Below, in pieces: positions 50,588-60,800 of a stretch of 64,000 bases of DNA. Source of the DNA: Microglena sp. YARC (taxonomy: Eukaryota; Chlorophyta; Chlorophyceae; Chlamydomonadales; Chlamydomonadaceae). The notes under the pieces were generated by a model. That model saw only the letters and a program-made list of their open reading frames with translations. It ran no database searches and was not told the DNA's origin. The position numbers were made by a program, and so were the translations under genes. The stretch spans positions 120,644,750 through 120,708,749 of the forward strand of contig CM039462.1 in assembly GCA_022414725.1 (NCBI GenBank). Direction: 5' to 3'. The stretch's first letter is position 1, and each line of letters opens with the position of its first letter.

Positions 50588-51861
50588 AAATCGTTCGCGT
50601 CTTCAAGGAATGCGTACCCCCTTGCCAACTCATGAGAACACGCCACCTTATTTCCCTGAGGAGGACGCTTCCCACGCTTGCTCACAGTAGCAGGGGAAGA
50701 TGCTGATCTGCGCACAGGAGCGAGATCCAACATACGTTGATCATACATATCCTTGTCGGAACGGAGACACGTGACATCATTCCAAACACCCTCGAGGGTA
50801 TCGATCATGCGAGCGGAGAAATCAGTATCAGCATGCACCTTGACGGTGCTATGCTTTCGAACCTTCCACCATATGATATTCACACGGTACGAGTCGTCAA
50901 GTGAGGACGACTCCGCATCCACGAATACGCGAAGGTGATCGAGCAACGATCGGGGTGATGAATCAGATTTCCCACCACCCACAATATGATTGTCTCTGCC
51001 GAAACAGGGTGGATACACGTAGGACGGAGGCTCATTGCTACCATGCTTTATCTTCTCTACAAATACACCACGGAAAGCGGACTTCATAATGGACTCGTCA
51101 CGCGAGATTTCTGCGAACTCAGCCTCTATCTCTTCCTCTGATTGAAGGATGTCGAACTCGACCTCAAAGTAATCGCACTCGAGCAAACCGGACACCGCCA
51201 ACTGACCCTGAATCTGGAGGTAGTACTGCATCGGTACGGTACCGTCGATCTTTCGACGCCATGGACACTTGATCTCGAGCATCACGCCATCCTCGGTCAC
51301 GCCGTCAGGAGAGGCGCCTAGGAATGACTTCGATGCATGGCGGAGGAGACCGAACTCGTGCACGAGAACGTTCGTGTTCAAGGTACTATACAAGGAACAT
51401 GCGACAGGCTCGAACATGATGCCCCACCGGAGAGGAGGAATAGAACAATCGAATGGTTTTGGCAGCACGTGCCCACACTTCTTCTCAAGAAAGTCGCGAT
51501 GTGTACCAAATTTACCAAGACCCACAGCTTGACCAAAGTCACTCGCTGTTATCATCGTATCGCGAACTAAGTACCACGGAGGAGTACGTTGAGGAATACC
51601 GGGCGACTCAATCAAAGCACGCAGCGTCTGGCGCGCAACTTTGACATACCGAGTACGCTCTCTTATATCTGACTCATGGACATCACGCCCCATTGCGGCA
51701 GAAGCAATCAAATGCAAAGCAGCACCGCTGCCCTCACCACAACCCATCGCACGCATCAAGCGGTCGATACATGCCGATTTATCCTCCGAGCCACGGATGC
51801 AATGGGACGAGATGCTCTCAAGCACCTGATCCTCGGGAATGAGAGGGGGGATCGGAGCCAT
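50584..51861 (-). CDS. YqaJ/lambda-type exonuclease (copy 2, intact)
   Basis: 425 residues, starting MAPIPPLIPEDQV. It has the same catalytic motifs as copy 1: RWGIMFEPVACSLY, GASPDG, LEIKCPWRR, YYLQIQGQLAV. Differences from copy 1 are spread over the protein and avoid these motifs, a pattern expected under purifying selection. Probable role: 5-prime end resection in recombination-dependent replication or genome repair. Confidence 0.9.
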   Translation of the reverse strand: MAPIPPLIPEDQVLESISSHCIRGSEDKSACIDRLMRAMGCGEGSGAALHLIASAAMGRDVHESDIRERTRYVKVARQTLRALIESPGIPQRTPPWYLVRDTMITASDFGQAVGLGKFGTHRDFLEKKCGHVLPKPFDCSIPPLRWGIMFEPVACSLYSTLNTNVLVHEFGLLRHASKSFLGASPDGVTEDGVMLEIKCPWRRKIDGTVPMQYYLQIQGQLAVSGLLECDYFEVEFDILQSEEEIEAEFAEISRDESIMKSAFRGVFVEKIKHGSNEPPSYVYPPCFGRDNHIVGGGKSDSSPRSLLDHLRVFVDAESSSLDDSYRVNIIWWKVRKHSTVKVHADTDFSARMIDTLEGVWNDVTCLRSDKDMYDQRMLDLAPVRRSASSPATVSKRGKRPPQGNKVACSHELARGYAFLEDANDF

Positions 51862-51933
51862 GTATATAAATTATCAGCAGAAAGGGTTTGAAGTACTTGT
51901 TTTTTTTTATTGAATAACAATTCCGCTTTAAGC

Positions 51934-52075
51934 ATACAGTTGTTCTAAATAATTTTGGGACACAGACGGTTGAACGGTTTACCAAAGAGGCGACTCGGAA
52001 AATTTTCGAGAACCTCTTCAACTTGCTACGTTGCCCAAAAGCAACGATCTGCAGTCTGGATGATTATAATGTGGG
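51934..52075. repeat. R2 element, right end lost
   Basis: Left end TACAGTTGTTCTAAATAATT and core GCAACGATCTGCAGTCTGGA; the right inverted end is replaced by unrelated bases after 52073. Same site as 19867-20043. The protease reading frame now ends inside it (52064). Confidence 0.6.
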
Positions 52076-53005
52076 GTTTCGTTTTTGAACCGTTGTTTTT
52101 TTAGTACTTGATACGGCAACCTTTCTAAATATGAAGTCTCGAGCACAGTTTAGAGCATCGTCATCTGTCATCGAGTACGCGCAAAGGTTACAAAACAACG
52201 AGGTAGTAGTGATGCAGTTGATGATAAAAGAAATGCTATATAGTCCGCACTCGCTGTCTCCGTACTGCTTCTGGATCGTGTTCCAATCTATGGGGACGTC
52301 TGTGCCGGCGACAAAACGCTTCATGAATTGCAAAATAGGAGCAGGTGGCTCTTTGCCAAGGGAATCATAGTAATACAACCCGTAGCGATGGGGCTTAGAT
52401 CGGTCGATGCAACCGTACATGGCAGCCCAGTGAGAACCACCCATCCACGACGGGTCCATGTTTACAACAACACCAAAGTCGGTCTTGCCACCAGTTGTCT
52501 CTGAAAAAGTATTCGCATGAATATTGCAAAGCTCAGGAACCACGGAAATGCAACGCCTCTGCATATACGCGTCTTCCGGGGGGCGGAAGGAGTCATCAAC
52601 AACCGTGTCGTCGATTGCAGGATCCTGAAAGTTTAGAGGATGGACACCTAAAAAACGAAAGTGAGGATGATTGTCCTCGTACTGATCCAACACGTTCCAA
52701 ATATCGAAGGTGTCCAGCAAATGATGAGGCTCTCCATCGCTCCACGTAGGACGAAATGCGGAAGAGAATGAACGAGGGATATGGGGTTTTTTCTGCAACC
52801 ACTCAACTTCCTGACCGAGAGACGTGCCGAAATGTTTGTGCAACATGGCTGAAAATAAATACAGGTTGATTCCCGAAGAAGAACTTGTATCACCAATAGA
52901 CACATTCAATCCGGAACGTTTGGCAATTGTTTCCAATTGTTTAGGGGAGAAACATGTATCCGTATTCGATACGTACTTTGAATGCGAAGGATGACAACGA
53001 CTCAT
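52064..53005 (-). CDS. Ulp1-like cysteine protease (copy 2, intact)
   Basis: About 313 residues from MSRCHPSHSKYVSN (ATG 53005; the ATG at 53092 lies in R3 sequence). The catalytic set is complete: His in GGSHWAAM, Asp in YYYDSLG, Gln in TIQKQYG and Cys in DSECGLYS (codon 52247-52249). The fold is of the C48 peptidase class that includes SUMO proteases and the maturation proteases of adenoviruses and several large DNA viruses. The N-terminal 90 residues may recognise substrate. The last 15 residues differ from copy 1 because the frame runs into mobile-element sequence. A role in processing virion proteins is inferred from relatives. Confidence 0.85.
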   Translation of the reverse strand: MSRCHPSHSKYVSNTDTCFSPKQLETIAKRSGLNVSIGDTSSSSGINLYLFSAMLHKHFGTSLGQEVEWLQKKPHIPRSFSSAFRPTWSDGEPHHLLDTFDIWNVLDQYEDNHPHFRFLGVHPLNFQDPAIDDTVVDDSFRPPEDAYMQRRCISVVPELCNIHANTFSETTGGKTDFGVVVNMDPSWMGGSHWAAMYGCIDRSKPHRYGLYYYDSLGKEPPAPILQFMKRFVAGTDVPIDWNTIQKQYGDSECGLYSISFIINCITTTSLFCNLCAYSMTDDDALNCARDFIFRKVAVSSTKKTTVQKRNPTL

Positions 53006-53062
53006 GGGTTGTGAGTTACTTACATTTGGTCTCAAATATTTTTGGTACACTGTAATGTGAAT

Positions 53063-53152
53063 TATAGTCGGCGGAACAGTAAAAATAAACATATATCAGA
53101 TGGAAATAAATGTACGACATCGCCGTTAGAAAATTGGCGTTGACTTGGGTGT
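53063..53152. repeat. R3 left-end fragment
   Basis: It reads TATAGTCGGCGGAACAGTAA through TAAATGTACGACATCGCCGT, the inverse of 4867-4977. It sits where copy 1 has the left end of the WDW cassette. Confidence 0.55.
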
Positions 53153-53341
53153 GTTAAAAAAGAACATCAGTCGATCAACTCGGACCGGGACCGCTGCTCC
53201 GCTCTCACAATCGCAAGGCTGCAATGCATGGAACTGCTGGGTCTAGGGAGACTGCTTCCATTTACCCGGTGCAAGGCCGTTTTGTTCATGGGCTACAACA
53301 AACATGATGGTGTTCCACCGCCCCCGCGTGGACGTACACTC
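53153..53341. other. Noncoding filler between R3 and R1
   Basis: It shares ACATGATGGTGTTCCAC with the mosaic at 16070. No gene is seen. The WDW-repeat gene occupies the matching interval in copy 1. Confidence 0.4.
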
Positions 53342-53508
53342 AATGGGCGTTCCTGCCTCCCGGAGAATTTTTTGAAATTTATACTCAGAATTTAGAGTCT
53401 CCGGAACGACTCGCTAGCCTGAGATATCAACACCGAGAAATCCCAATTCCGCTCCAGACCATGTTTCGCGAACAGTAAAAATCCGACGTGAGGCAGGAAC
53501 GCCCAATT
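53342..53508. mobile_element. R1 element, complete, with ACTC target duplication
   Basis: The 167-bp element has ends AATGGGCGTTCCTGCCTCCC and GAGGCAGGAACGCCCAATT. ACTC flanks it on both sides (53338-53341 and 53509-53512). Confidence 0.85.
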
Positions 53509-53544
53509 ACTCCCGAAAGCGGTTTCATTTTAGTCTTCCATCGA

Positions 53545-54297
53545 TCACTTCAAACGCCGCAAGCTCTGTCGTTCGGTAACCTCTCTAGAAGAGTATATAG
53601 CAGTTACAATATCGTCTGCAAATTGAGCGTCATTCGGAAAAAACGAGGAAATGCGGTCCCTGATATTCGTCTTAGACACTTGAGGACGCACGTAGTTCGT
53701 TTTGTAACGAATGCGACCACTCTTTGTGTTCAGGTCCTCTATGTCGTGGTGATCCATGAAGCCAATAATACGCTGGGTCAATTTCTGCTTCTCCAGTCTA
53801 CGGTCCCGAATCGCATGCTGCAAGGTCTTGATGCTATCATCAAGCTCAATCCATGTACACACATCGGACTTGAAATCATCTAACAAATAGGGACCCGCAG
53901 ATACTTGAGACGAAGACGCATCAGCATCGCCTTTGGTATCTAAATTGCCTTCGGCATCTTCGCCCTCTGAATCTTCTCCTTCCTTTCCTTCGGCATCTCC
54001 TTCGCCCTCAGAATCTTCTCCTTCGGCATCACCTTCGCCCTCAGAATCTTCTCCTTCGGCATCTCCTTCGCCCTCAGAATCTTCTCCTTCGGCATCTCCT
54101 TCGCCCTCAGAATCTTCTCCTTCGGCATCTCCTTCGCCCTCAGAATCTTCTCCTTCGGCATCTCCTTCGCCCTCAGAATCTTTTCCTTCGGCCTCACTGT
54201 TTACGTTGTTGTACAGTTCACGTGTCGAGATCTTTGTCTCATCCGTATCTTCATCTCCTGAAACACGATGGTGTTGCATCAGTGTATATGTGTACAA
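53545..54297 (-). CDS. Acidic-repeat protein with DUF5760-like domain (copy 2)
   Basis: 250 residues. The acidic region is a homogeneous array of about seven EGEDSEGEGDA units, coded by a 33-bp repeat, where copy 1 has two unit types. The C-terminal domain (WIELDDSIKTLQHAI, RIIGFMDHHDIEDLN, RIRYKTNYV) differs from copy 1 at only a few residues. The repeat must change faster than the domain. Confidence 0.65.
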   Translation of the reverse strand: MYTYTLMQHHRVSGDEDTDETKISTRELYNNVNSEAEGKDSEGEGDAEGEDSEGEGDAEGEDSEGEGDAEGEDSEGEGDAEGEDSEGEGDAEGEDSEGEGDAEGKEGEDSEGEDAEGNLDTKGDADASSSQVSAGPYLLDDFKSDVCTWIELDDSIKTLQHAIRDRRLEKQKLTQRIIGFMDHHDIEDLNTKSGRIRYKTNYVRPQVSKTNIRDRISSFFPNDAQFADDIVTAIYSSREVTERQSLRRLK

Positions 54298-54324
54298 ACG
54301 TTACTCCTTTACAACAAGTTTTTT

Positions 54325-54702
54325 TTATGCAGTGTACACACAAATTGTGGGACACCTTACCGGTACCTTGAATGTTTTGTAAACTTGCCAAACGTCAGTA
54401 GCCTTGATATCCTTAACATCATCGTACTGCTTCAGGACCGACTTGTATGCCTCCCATTCACCAAGACAACATGATTTTTTCTTCTTCTGTGCAGGCCTCT
54501 GGGGCAACATAAAGTTGTCGGGATTCTTTACATGTTCCCACTTGGAAAGCTGGTCTTTCGGGGAACATGAACGATGGTAAAATGACCCGTCCAGCAAAGA
54601 AACCTCCTTACATGACGCATTGCACATCAACAAAGACCCCGTGTTCTTTTGGGCCACGGTACTGGGGAAGAGGCGATCGCTTAAGTGCGGCTGGTCCTTC
54701 AA
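54325..54702 (-). CDS. Unknown Cys-rich protein (R5 gene, copy 2)
   Basis: A 125-residue frame from MKDQPHLSDRLFPST; codons upstream (CRYFRECPLKDQ) are also open, so the true start may be further up. It has LLMCNASCKE, FYHRSCSPKDQ and KKKKSCCLGEW, a Cys/His spacing that could hold zinc, then a helical C-terminus (YKSVLKQYDDVKDIKA). Pieces occur at 12183, 22730 and 49711, so it belongs to a dispersed unit. I do not recognise the family. Confidence 0.4.
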   Translation of the reverse strand: MKDQPHLSDRLFPSTVAQKNTGSLLMCNASCKEVSLLDGSFYHRSCSPKDQLSKWEHVKNPDNFMLPQRPAQKKKKSCCLGEWEAYKSVLKQYDDVKDIKATDVWQVYKTFKVPVRCPTICVYTA

Positions 54703-55061
54703 TGGACACTCTCGAAAGTACCGACAAAAGAACGATACGGAGTCTGCAGGATGGAGAGCCGTGATCTAAAAAAGAACCACGATATTCTCGTTAACATCCT
54801 GCAATTTGTTGATTCAAAATCGTATTGGTGTTCCACTGCCCCGTGGGTTGCTACACCATTAGGTTACACCGTAAGGTGTGCCGTACACGAGGCGGTTTCA
54901 TTTTAGTATTCCGTCGACTGTAACTGTATGTTTCATTTTACTGTTCCGCTGATTGTAGGACTCGGTAATCTAAAGTGGTTCATTGATGAGGCTTCAGGAG
55001 CGAAGATTTCGGATGCTTGAGGAGTGAAGATTGCAAGATGTTGACGATAATATATCGTGGT
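54703..55061. other. Intergenic interval with R3 right ends
   Basis: Two R3-type right ends lie in tandem: ATTCCGTCGACTGTA (to 54922) and TGTTCCGCTGATTGTA (to 54958). CACCATTAGGTTACACCGTA near 54850 also occurs inverted at 44095. No gene is seen. Confidence 0.45.
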
Positions 55062-57258
55062 TCAGAACATGCTCCACTGATTGAAGCCTGCCCACGATGA
55101 AACTTGTTTGTTATTCGTCAGCATGATGAGTCTGAAGAATGTGTACTTGCTGCCCAAGTTACTTACTGCGCGACGGTCGTATGCACTTATACCGTCAGAC
55201 AACGAAGAGCTCAGCAGCGTCCAGTTGGTGCCTGTTGTCGAGCCCGCGACCACCCATGTCATGGGTCGAGATGCAGTGTACTGGATGTCGGGCCAAATGA
55301 CGTACCCCTTGAGCAGGAATGGCGTCGGGAACCGAATTTGAATCCAATGGCCCATGTAAACTACTCCCGACACCGTAGTTTGAACAGACCCCAAGTAATT
55401 GCCGGTCGACGGGTCGTATGTAGCGGAGGAGGCGAACAATCCAGATGTATTCTGGTCGAACACGCGATACGGCTCGTACCCTACCCCGTACACGGATGAC
55501 GCGCTAGCGATGTATTGACCGTTGCCATAGGGGTACCCCGAGAGGCTGGTGGTGTTTGACGTTAGGGGGGCGGGAGGGTACACATTGATTGCTCTTCTGG
55601 AGTCAATGTCGATAGTTGATGTAGTAGGGTCTACGTACTTGAAAACCGTGAAACTGTAAAATCTACCCGTGAACGTGTTCTCCGTGCCCGAGTTTGTTTT
55701 TCCTATTCTCATGGTGCCAGTAACGTTTCCAATCGTACTGTGCGCAGTCCCGTTGAAATTCGTCCCGTTCACATTCATCACCCTGTGGACATGCATATCA
55801 CAGTGTACCACGTGTTCAATACCAACGGCGTGATGTACCTAGAAGTTTGTTTGGATCCATCCCACACATGCATACCAGACGAGGTCACTCTCAATCTGCC
55901 CATGGGACCTTCCCAAACTGTATTACTGCCTGTACTTTGCGCGGTCAACATGAACGTGGCTTCCACCATCCACCCGGCGCTGAAATTTACAGTGAAGGCA
56001 GCCGACTCTCCGTAAGTGGGTGGTGAATTACTCACCAGTGAGCTACGATAGTCGTTTATGGTGATTTCGGGATCGGTGGTGATGGGTGCACTGAAGGTCA
56101 TGTTCAGACTGTTACCGGACACATCAACTGCGGTTGACTGCACCCAGCCACTTTCCAAGTGGTCATATCTTAGTAAAATTTCGAGCTCTTCGATGTCAAT
56201 GTACCCGGCACCGTTATTGTTACCGGTTGTATGCGATACGCTATTCGGTACTAGATAAGGAGACAAGCTGTGATAATAGCTGGACCCTCCTGATCCGCTT
56301 GAGAAACGCAATCCGTTGGCGCCTCCTCTCCAGCCTGACCCACCCCCACCCGCCCCTGATGGTCCCACCACCTCCACCAAACCCCCCATGATAGGTTAGT
56401 CCAGGAACTATTGTTGCTACATGCTGTTGATTATTCTCCGCGTACCAACGCCATTGTAGAAGTTTTTTGCCTGTTGTATACGACGGATACTACACCGGGT
56501 GTATCGAGCCCCAATGTACCGCCTTGCATGGTAGCGTGAGTGTACACCGGAGATTTGCCCCTGCCCCCCCCACCTCCTCCCGCAACCATCAAAGGTGTAG
56601 CGGTACCGTCCTTTGCATCGAGCATTACCAGAAAGCTGCCTCCACCTCCAGCTCCTGATGACGCATTGACAGTTGCCAAGGCACTTGTGTGTCCACAAGC
56701 TCCGACGATGTATACGCTCGTATCGAAGTTGAACGAACATACGAGTTTTGCTCCATTGCCCGGCACCCTTTTGTTTGACATTCCTCCAGCCGCACCAACC
56801 ACCGTGAACCTGTACTTAGCGGGCCGCAACTGTACTTGCTGGTATCCTAGGAAGGTGTCTTTCCAAAGCGAGAAAAGGGTTGTGCTATTCTTCCAGGTTT
56901 GGCTGGCGGGATAATGCACTTTGAGCTGGTCCAAAGATGGACCCACTTCAAGGGGTGAGCTAATATTAAGCGGGAAAAATGTCTTAGCAATTCCAACTCC
57001 TGCAGGGATGCTAGGAACATCAGGAGGACCAGGGTTGTTCAGATCAAATAACAATTTCTTCTTCATTCCTCTGTAATTCGAAATACGCATGTTGGATTTA
57101 GTGGTGGGGATAATCCTGTTATCCCCCGCATTATCTGCAGTCAAGTTATGACCCCCCCCTACACGAAAGTCGCTCAGTGCTATATTTTCTACCGGTGTGA
57201 TTTCAAGCTCCAATGCCATATCATAGAATGATAACGGTCCTGTCTCTGGGACAGGCAT
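55062..57258 (-). pseudogene. Glycine-rich/LamG/discoidin-type surface protein, two frame breaks (copy 2)
   Basis: It starts at 57258 (MPVPETGPLSFYDM). The first frame, to 56431, covers the SDFR block and the Gly-rich domain (RFTVVGAAGG, GGGGSFLVML, LMVAGGGGGG). The second, 56389-55778, covers the LamG-like domain (GYIDIEELEILLRYDHLESG, FTVNFSAGWMVEATFML). The third, to 55062, finishes LamG (TGRFYSFTVFKYVD) and adds an F5/8C domain (GHWIQIRFPTPFLLKGYVIW). Frame breaks lie near 56400 and 55790. About 725 residues would be expected. The domain mix suggests a fibre or adhesin binding host sugars. No signal peptide is visible, consistent with a virion protein made in the cytoplasm. Confidence 0.65.
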
Positions 57259-57377
57259 TGTATGTATTACAGATAACAAAACATATAATCTGATGGGAAA
57301 AAAATACATAAATTGGATGTGGATGTCTTTTGAGATGGTGCAACCTGGAACCGAGACGTTAACGCTGCCAATAACCT

Positions 57378-57517
57378 TTGAATTTTATGTACCCGTATAT
57401 CCTCGAACTTATGAATTCCTTACTACACATCCGGGGGTCCGGGGGACATGTAGTAAGAAAGACAATGAATTCTCCTTAGGGGTATCATAGGGGTCAACTC
57501 CCCATATCTGATGTCCT
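57378..57517 (-). mobile_element. Fanzor-type 3-prime end block (possible omega-RNA source)
   Basis: Starts right after the TAA of the Fanzor-like tail. Minus strand: GGACATC, GGGGAGTTGACCCCTATGAT, CCTAAGGAGAATTCATTGTC, two GTCCCCCGGACCCCC-like complementary tracts, and the end GATATACGGGTACATAAAAT. TnpB and Fanzor guide RNAs come from such a 3-prime region; transcription here is not shown. Confidence 0.55.
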
Positions 57518-57818
57518 TTAAGAACAGGGGTTTTCTGTTCGAACGGCCTTCAGGAAGATGCCAGCTGCCCCCACAATGTCTCTGTCGCAGGTGAATTGAC
57601 AGTTCTTGCAGGTGTATGTCTCCACACTTGTTCAAACAGCCGCACATAGGGCATGTCTGACTTGTGTAATGCTCAAGCACATGCAAGAACACTGTCCCGT
57701 ACTCTGCACACTTCTCCTTCAGCCGATTGAACAGCACAGAGTGGCTCAAAATCAGCATCTGACGGGCAGCCTTGGTTGTCGGTTGGTAAAAATCGGCCGG
57801 GAGGCAGGAACGCCCATT
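57518..57818 (-). mobile_element. Fanzor/TnpB-like nuclease, C-terminal remnant fused to an R1 end (copy 2)
   Basis: Best preserved remnant. In order on the minus strand: RQMLILSHSVLFNRLKEKC, then YTSQTCPMCGCLNKC (first half of the zinc ribbon), then after a one-base slip CKNCQFTC (second half), DRDIVGAAGIFLKAV (third RuvC motif with its catalytic Asp) and RTENPCS. TnpB/Fanzor nucleases are RNA-guided. The N-terminal three quarters are missing; the sequence is joined upstream to an R1 terminus (GGGAGGCAGGAACGCCCATT). It cannot be active by itself. Confidence 0.7.
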
Positions 57819-57839
57819 GTGTCCCAATATCAAATGTCC

Positions 57840-60800
57840 CTAGCTGTATGTGACTCTATCGAACTCTCTGACGTCCTTGAAAAACATAATATTTTTATTG
57901 TCATCACCACCATCAATCACATGAAACGACGCCGTGCCACGACGAATCGTTAGGGGCTCATCAGAAAAAAGAAGAATGTCTGCCAGCCAATACACGTCAT
58001 CATCACGAACGCTACGTTTCGGAGTTCTAATGATTCCGTAAATCATCGCAACCACGTCTTTTCGCGCAATAGGAACGTTCTCACGCGGACGCGAAGCAGT
58101 CGATCGAATGGATGACAAATGAAACAATAACTGCAAATTTGCGCGTATGGCCATAGAAACGTCACGCCGCAACACATCTCTCACCATGTCGCGGGAACGC
58201 AAAGCGCGCTCCCATGGGGACATGAAAACTCTGTCGTCAACGTGATGTTGGAATTCGTCAACGTAAACGAACAACCCACCGCCGCTCACAGACTTCGAAT
58301 TAAGTAAAAAAGGTATCATCGAAGATTTCGGAGACAACATCTAACTCGAAAGCCGTTGTTCCCATTACCTAAAAAGACCTCTGCAATCAAATGGATACGA
58401 AGGGGACTACTCTTCACATGACTGTTGTTAACAGGAGGATGTACGCCTTTCTGCAACTTAGCAAGAGATTGTCGAACCGCGGTCACAATAAGCGGGGGGG
58501 GTACATTAGAATTATCATCAAGAGGAATGAAATGCTCAAGTGAAGCACGCTGCTCCCCCCGAATACCCAAACGTTCCACAACTGAACGTCCGCCCACAAA
58601 TTGTTCAAGTAGAATGCAAAACGAGCTCGCACGTTCGAGAGTGTGCAGAGAAGGCAAGTGGATTCGAGTTTCTGCGTTGCTTGTTGAGTTATCATTACTA
58701 CTACGACGACGAGATACACAGCCGCCTCCTACGGATAAGGTGACCGTCAACCGACCCGTTATGGTGCCCATCAAATCGGCGATCGCATCGACATCGGGGC
58801 GAGAGAGTGCGAGGTTGTTGTCCTCCTCCAACGCGACAAGGAAACGTGAGAACGCTCCGAAAATGCAGAGCTCACGTATTAAGGCGGCCCAAGTTGCGTC
58901 CACAGCCTCGGAGTCGTACTCCTTAAGGAGCTGCGAACGAGATACCTTCCCCAACCAAGGAAGGAGAATACTGTCCAATCCGAATATGGTCGCGTACGAC
59001 CCGGATCGCATATGCACAAGGAACGCTTCGAAGATAGAGGGGGATGACAGAGTATCACGCGCGTCTCCTCCACGCATGAACCGCGCGCACACATAACCAT
59101 CCCCCATGGCAACGAAGATCCCGGGAGATTTAACCAACACATCGTGCACAGAAAGGAGAAATACCTGCACGTCGCCTGAAGTATACACATCAGCCAAAGC
59201 TCTAAGAAGACTCGTATCTAGAGGGGTACCAGAAGATCCAACACGAACAATTATAGAAGTGTGGTCCTCGTCGTCTTGTGAAGAAACAAGGACCGAATGC
59301 AAGGCACCTAGACGCCCATTGACAGGAAGAGGAACGACACCACTATGCATGACATACCGAGAAAATGATGTAATATTGCTACTACTAGGAGACGATACTG
59401 CAACATGTTTTTCGTCAGTCCTATTTTTAGTCTTACGGTTGGTGCTACCAGTAATATTGTTGCTACTTGTCTTACCAGAACCTCCTCCTGCGTCCTTGGC
59501 TTCGCACTGGTCGACGCGTTTCCCAGGTTTGTTGAAGCAGCACGGTAGACACAACCCCGAAGGATGTTTGGATGGATCCAGAAACCCGACGTGCCGATGA
59601 TTCTTGTTACTACTGGGTAGTTGGGGTCGCCATTTTTGACTTCCTGAAGTATTTGCTGTCGTACAAGATAGGTTCCTCTGCAGGTCCACCAGGACACCGA
59701 CCCCCTGCGCTGACCAGTTGATCACGTGTCATGCTCACGCGACTCATCGGACACCACACAGTAGGGCAAATGTAAATGTTACGCGCAGATGTCTCCTTAG
59801 AGCTTCCATAAGCAATCGCACGGTCGCCGTATGAGTTTGAGGGTAGGACGTCAAACTCCTCGCGCGTCACCACCACAGGTTGACGTCTGTCCACATGAGG
59901 ACACATCTTCGAGTACGTTGTGCCGGAAAATAGATTGGGGTCAGCGCGATACAGACTCTCCAACAAAAAACTCCGAGGAACACTACTATCACCGTTTTTG
60001 GTAACGTAATTAGATCTTCCGCTACGAGAACTTCCGGTATGCAAATTCTTTTCTTGAGAAGCTTCTTGCGAGAGGGAGCCAAACAGCATATCTGCCTCCG
60101 AATTCAAGAAGTCGCCGTAACTATTATTTGCGGCATTCAATAACTCGCCACCACCACCTACTTGTAACATAGATGCCGATAGTTCTGAAATACGCACCCT
60201 TCCAATGATACCGGCGATCCGCATCATTACATGCGGTCGCGCGTTCTCAAGCGTGATCGAGTACGAGAAGGCGCCACGAGACTGAACTTGGAGCATCGGC
60301 TCCAGGGTCAAGGCACTAACGACACTCGATGCATCACTACTACTACGATCAGCATCGATCGCCTCCTCGCACTGGTCCGGTGTCAAGTGATCGAAACGGG
60401 ATCGAATGAGTCTAACAGCATCCGTCTTAGAAAGCTGACGCATGTTTGCAACTGCTTTAAAGAGGTTTCGGGGGTCCGTGTACCCGGAAACTCCACGGTA
60501 AGAGAGCACTTGGGATTTTGAAGGAGGAGTGATTGCGTCAAAGTTCAAGATGTCTTCACGAAGGTCGTTCACCAACTTCCCGTGTTCTCCACGGCGGTCC
60601 TCGACCGAAATAACGTACCGAGAGTCACGTGCATCCCACTCAAGACTAGAATCACCAACGGAAACGAGTGGGCGAACACGCACTGGGCAATCAATGCGAT
60701 CGAGGGCGTCGTTCGCTTCCCCGATGCACACCATGTTCACTAACCGGACCGCATCCGGAATTCTCGAAGCATCCGGGATTCGCTGGAATGATACATTGAC

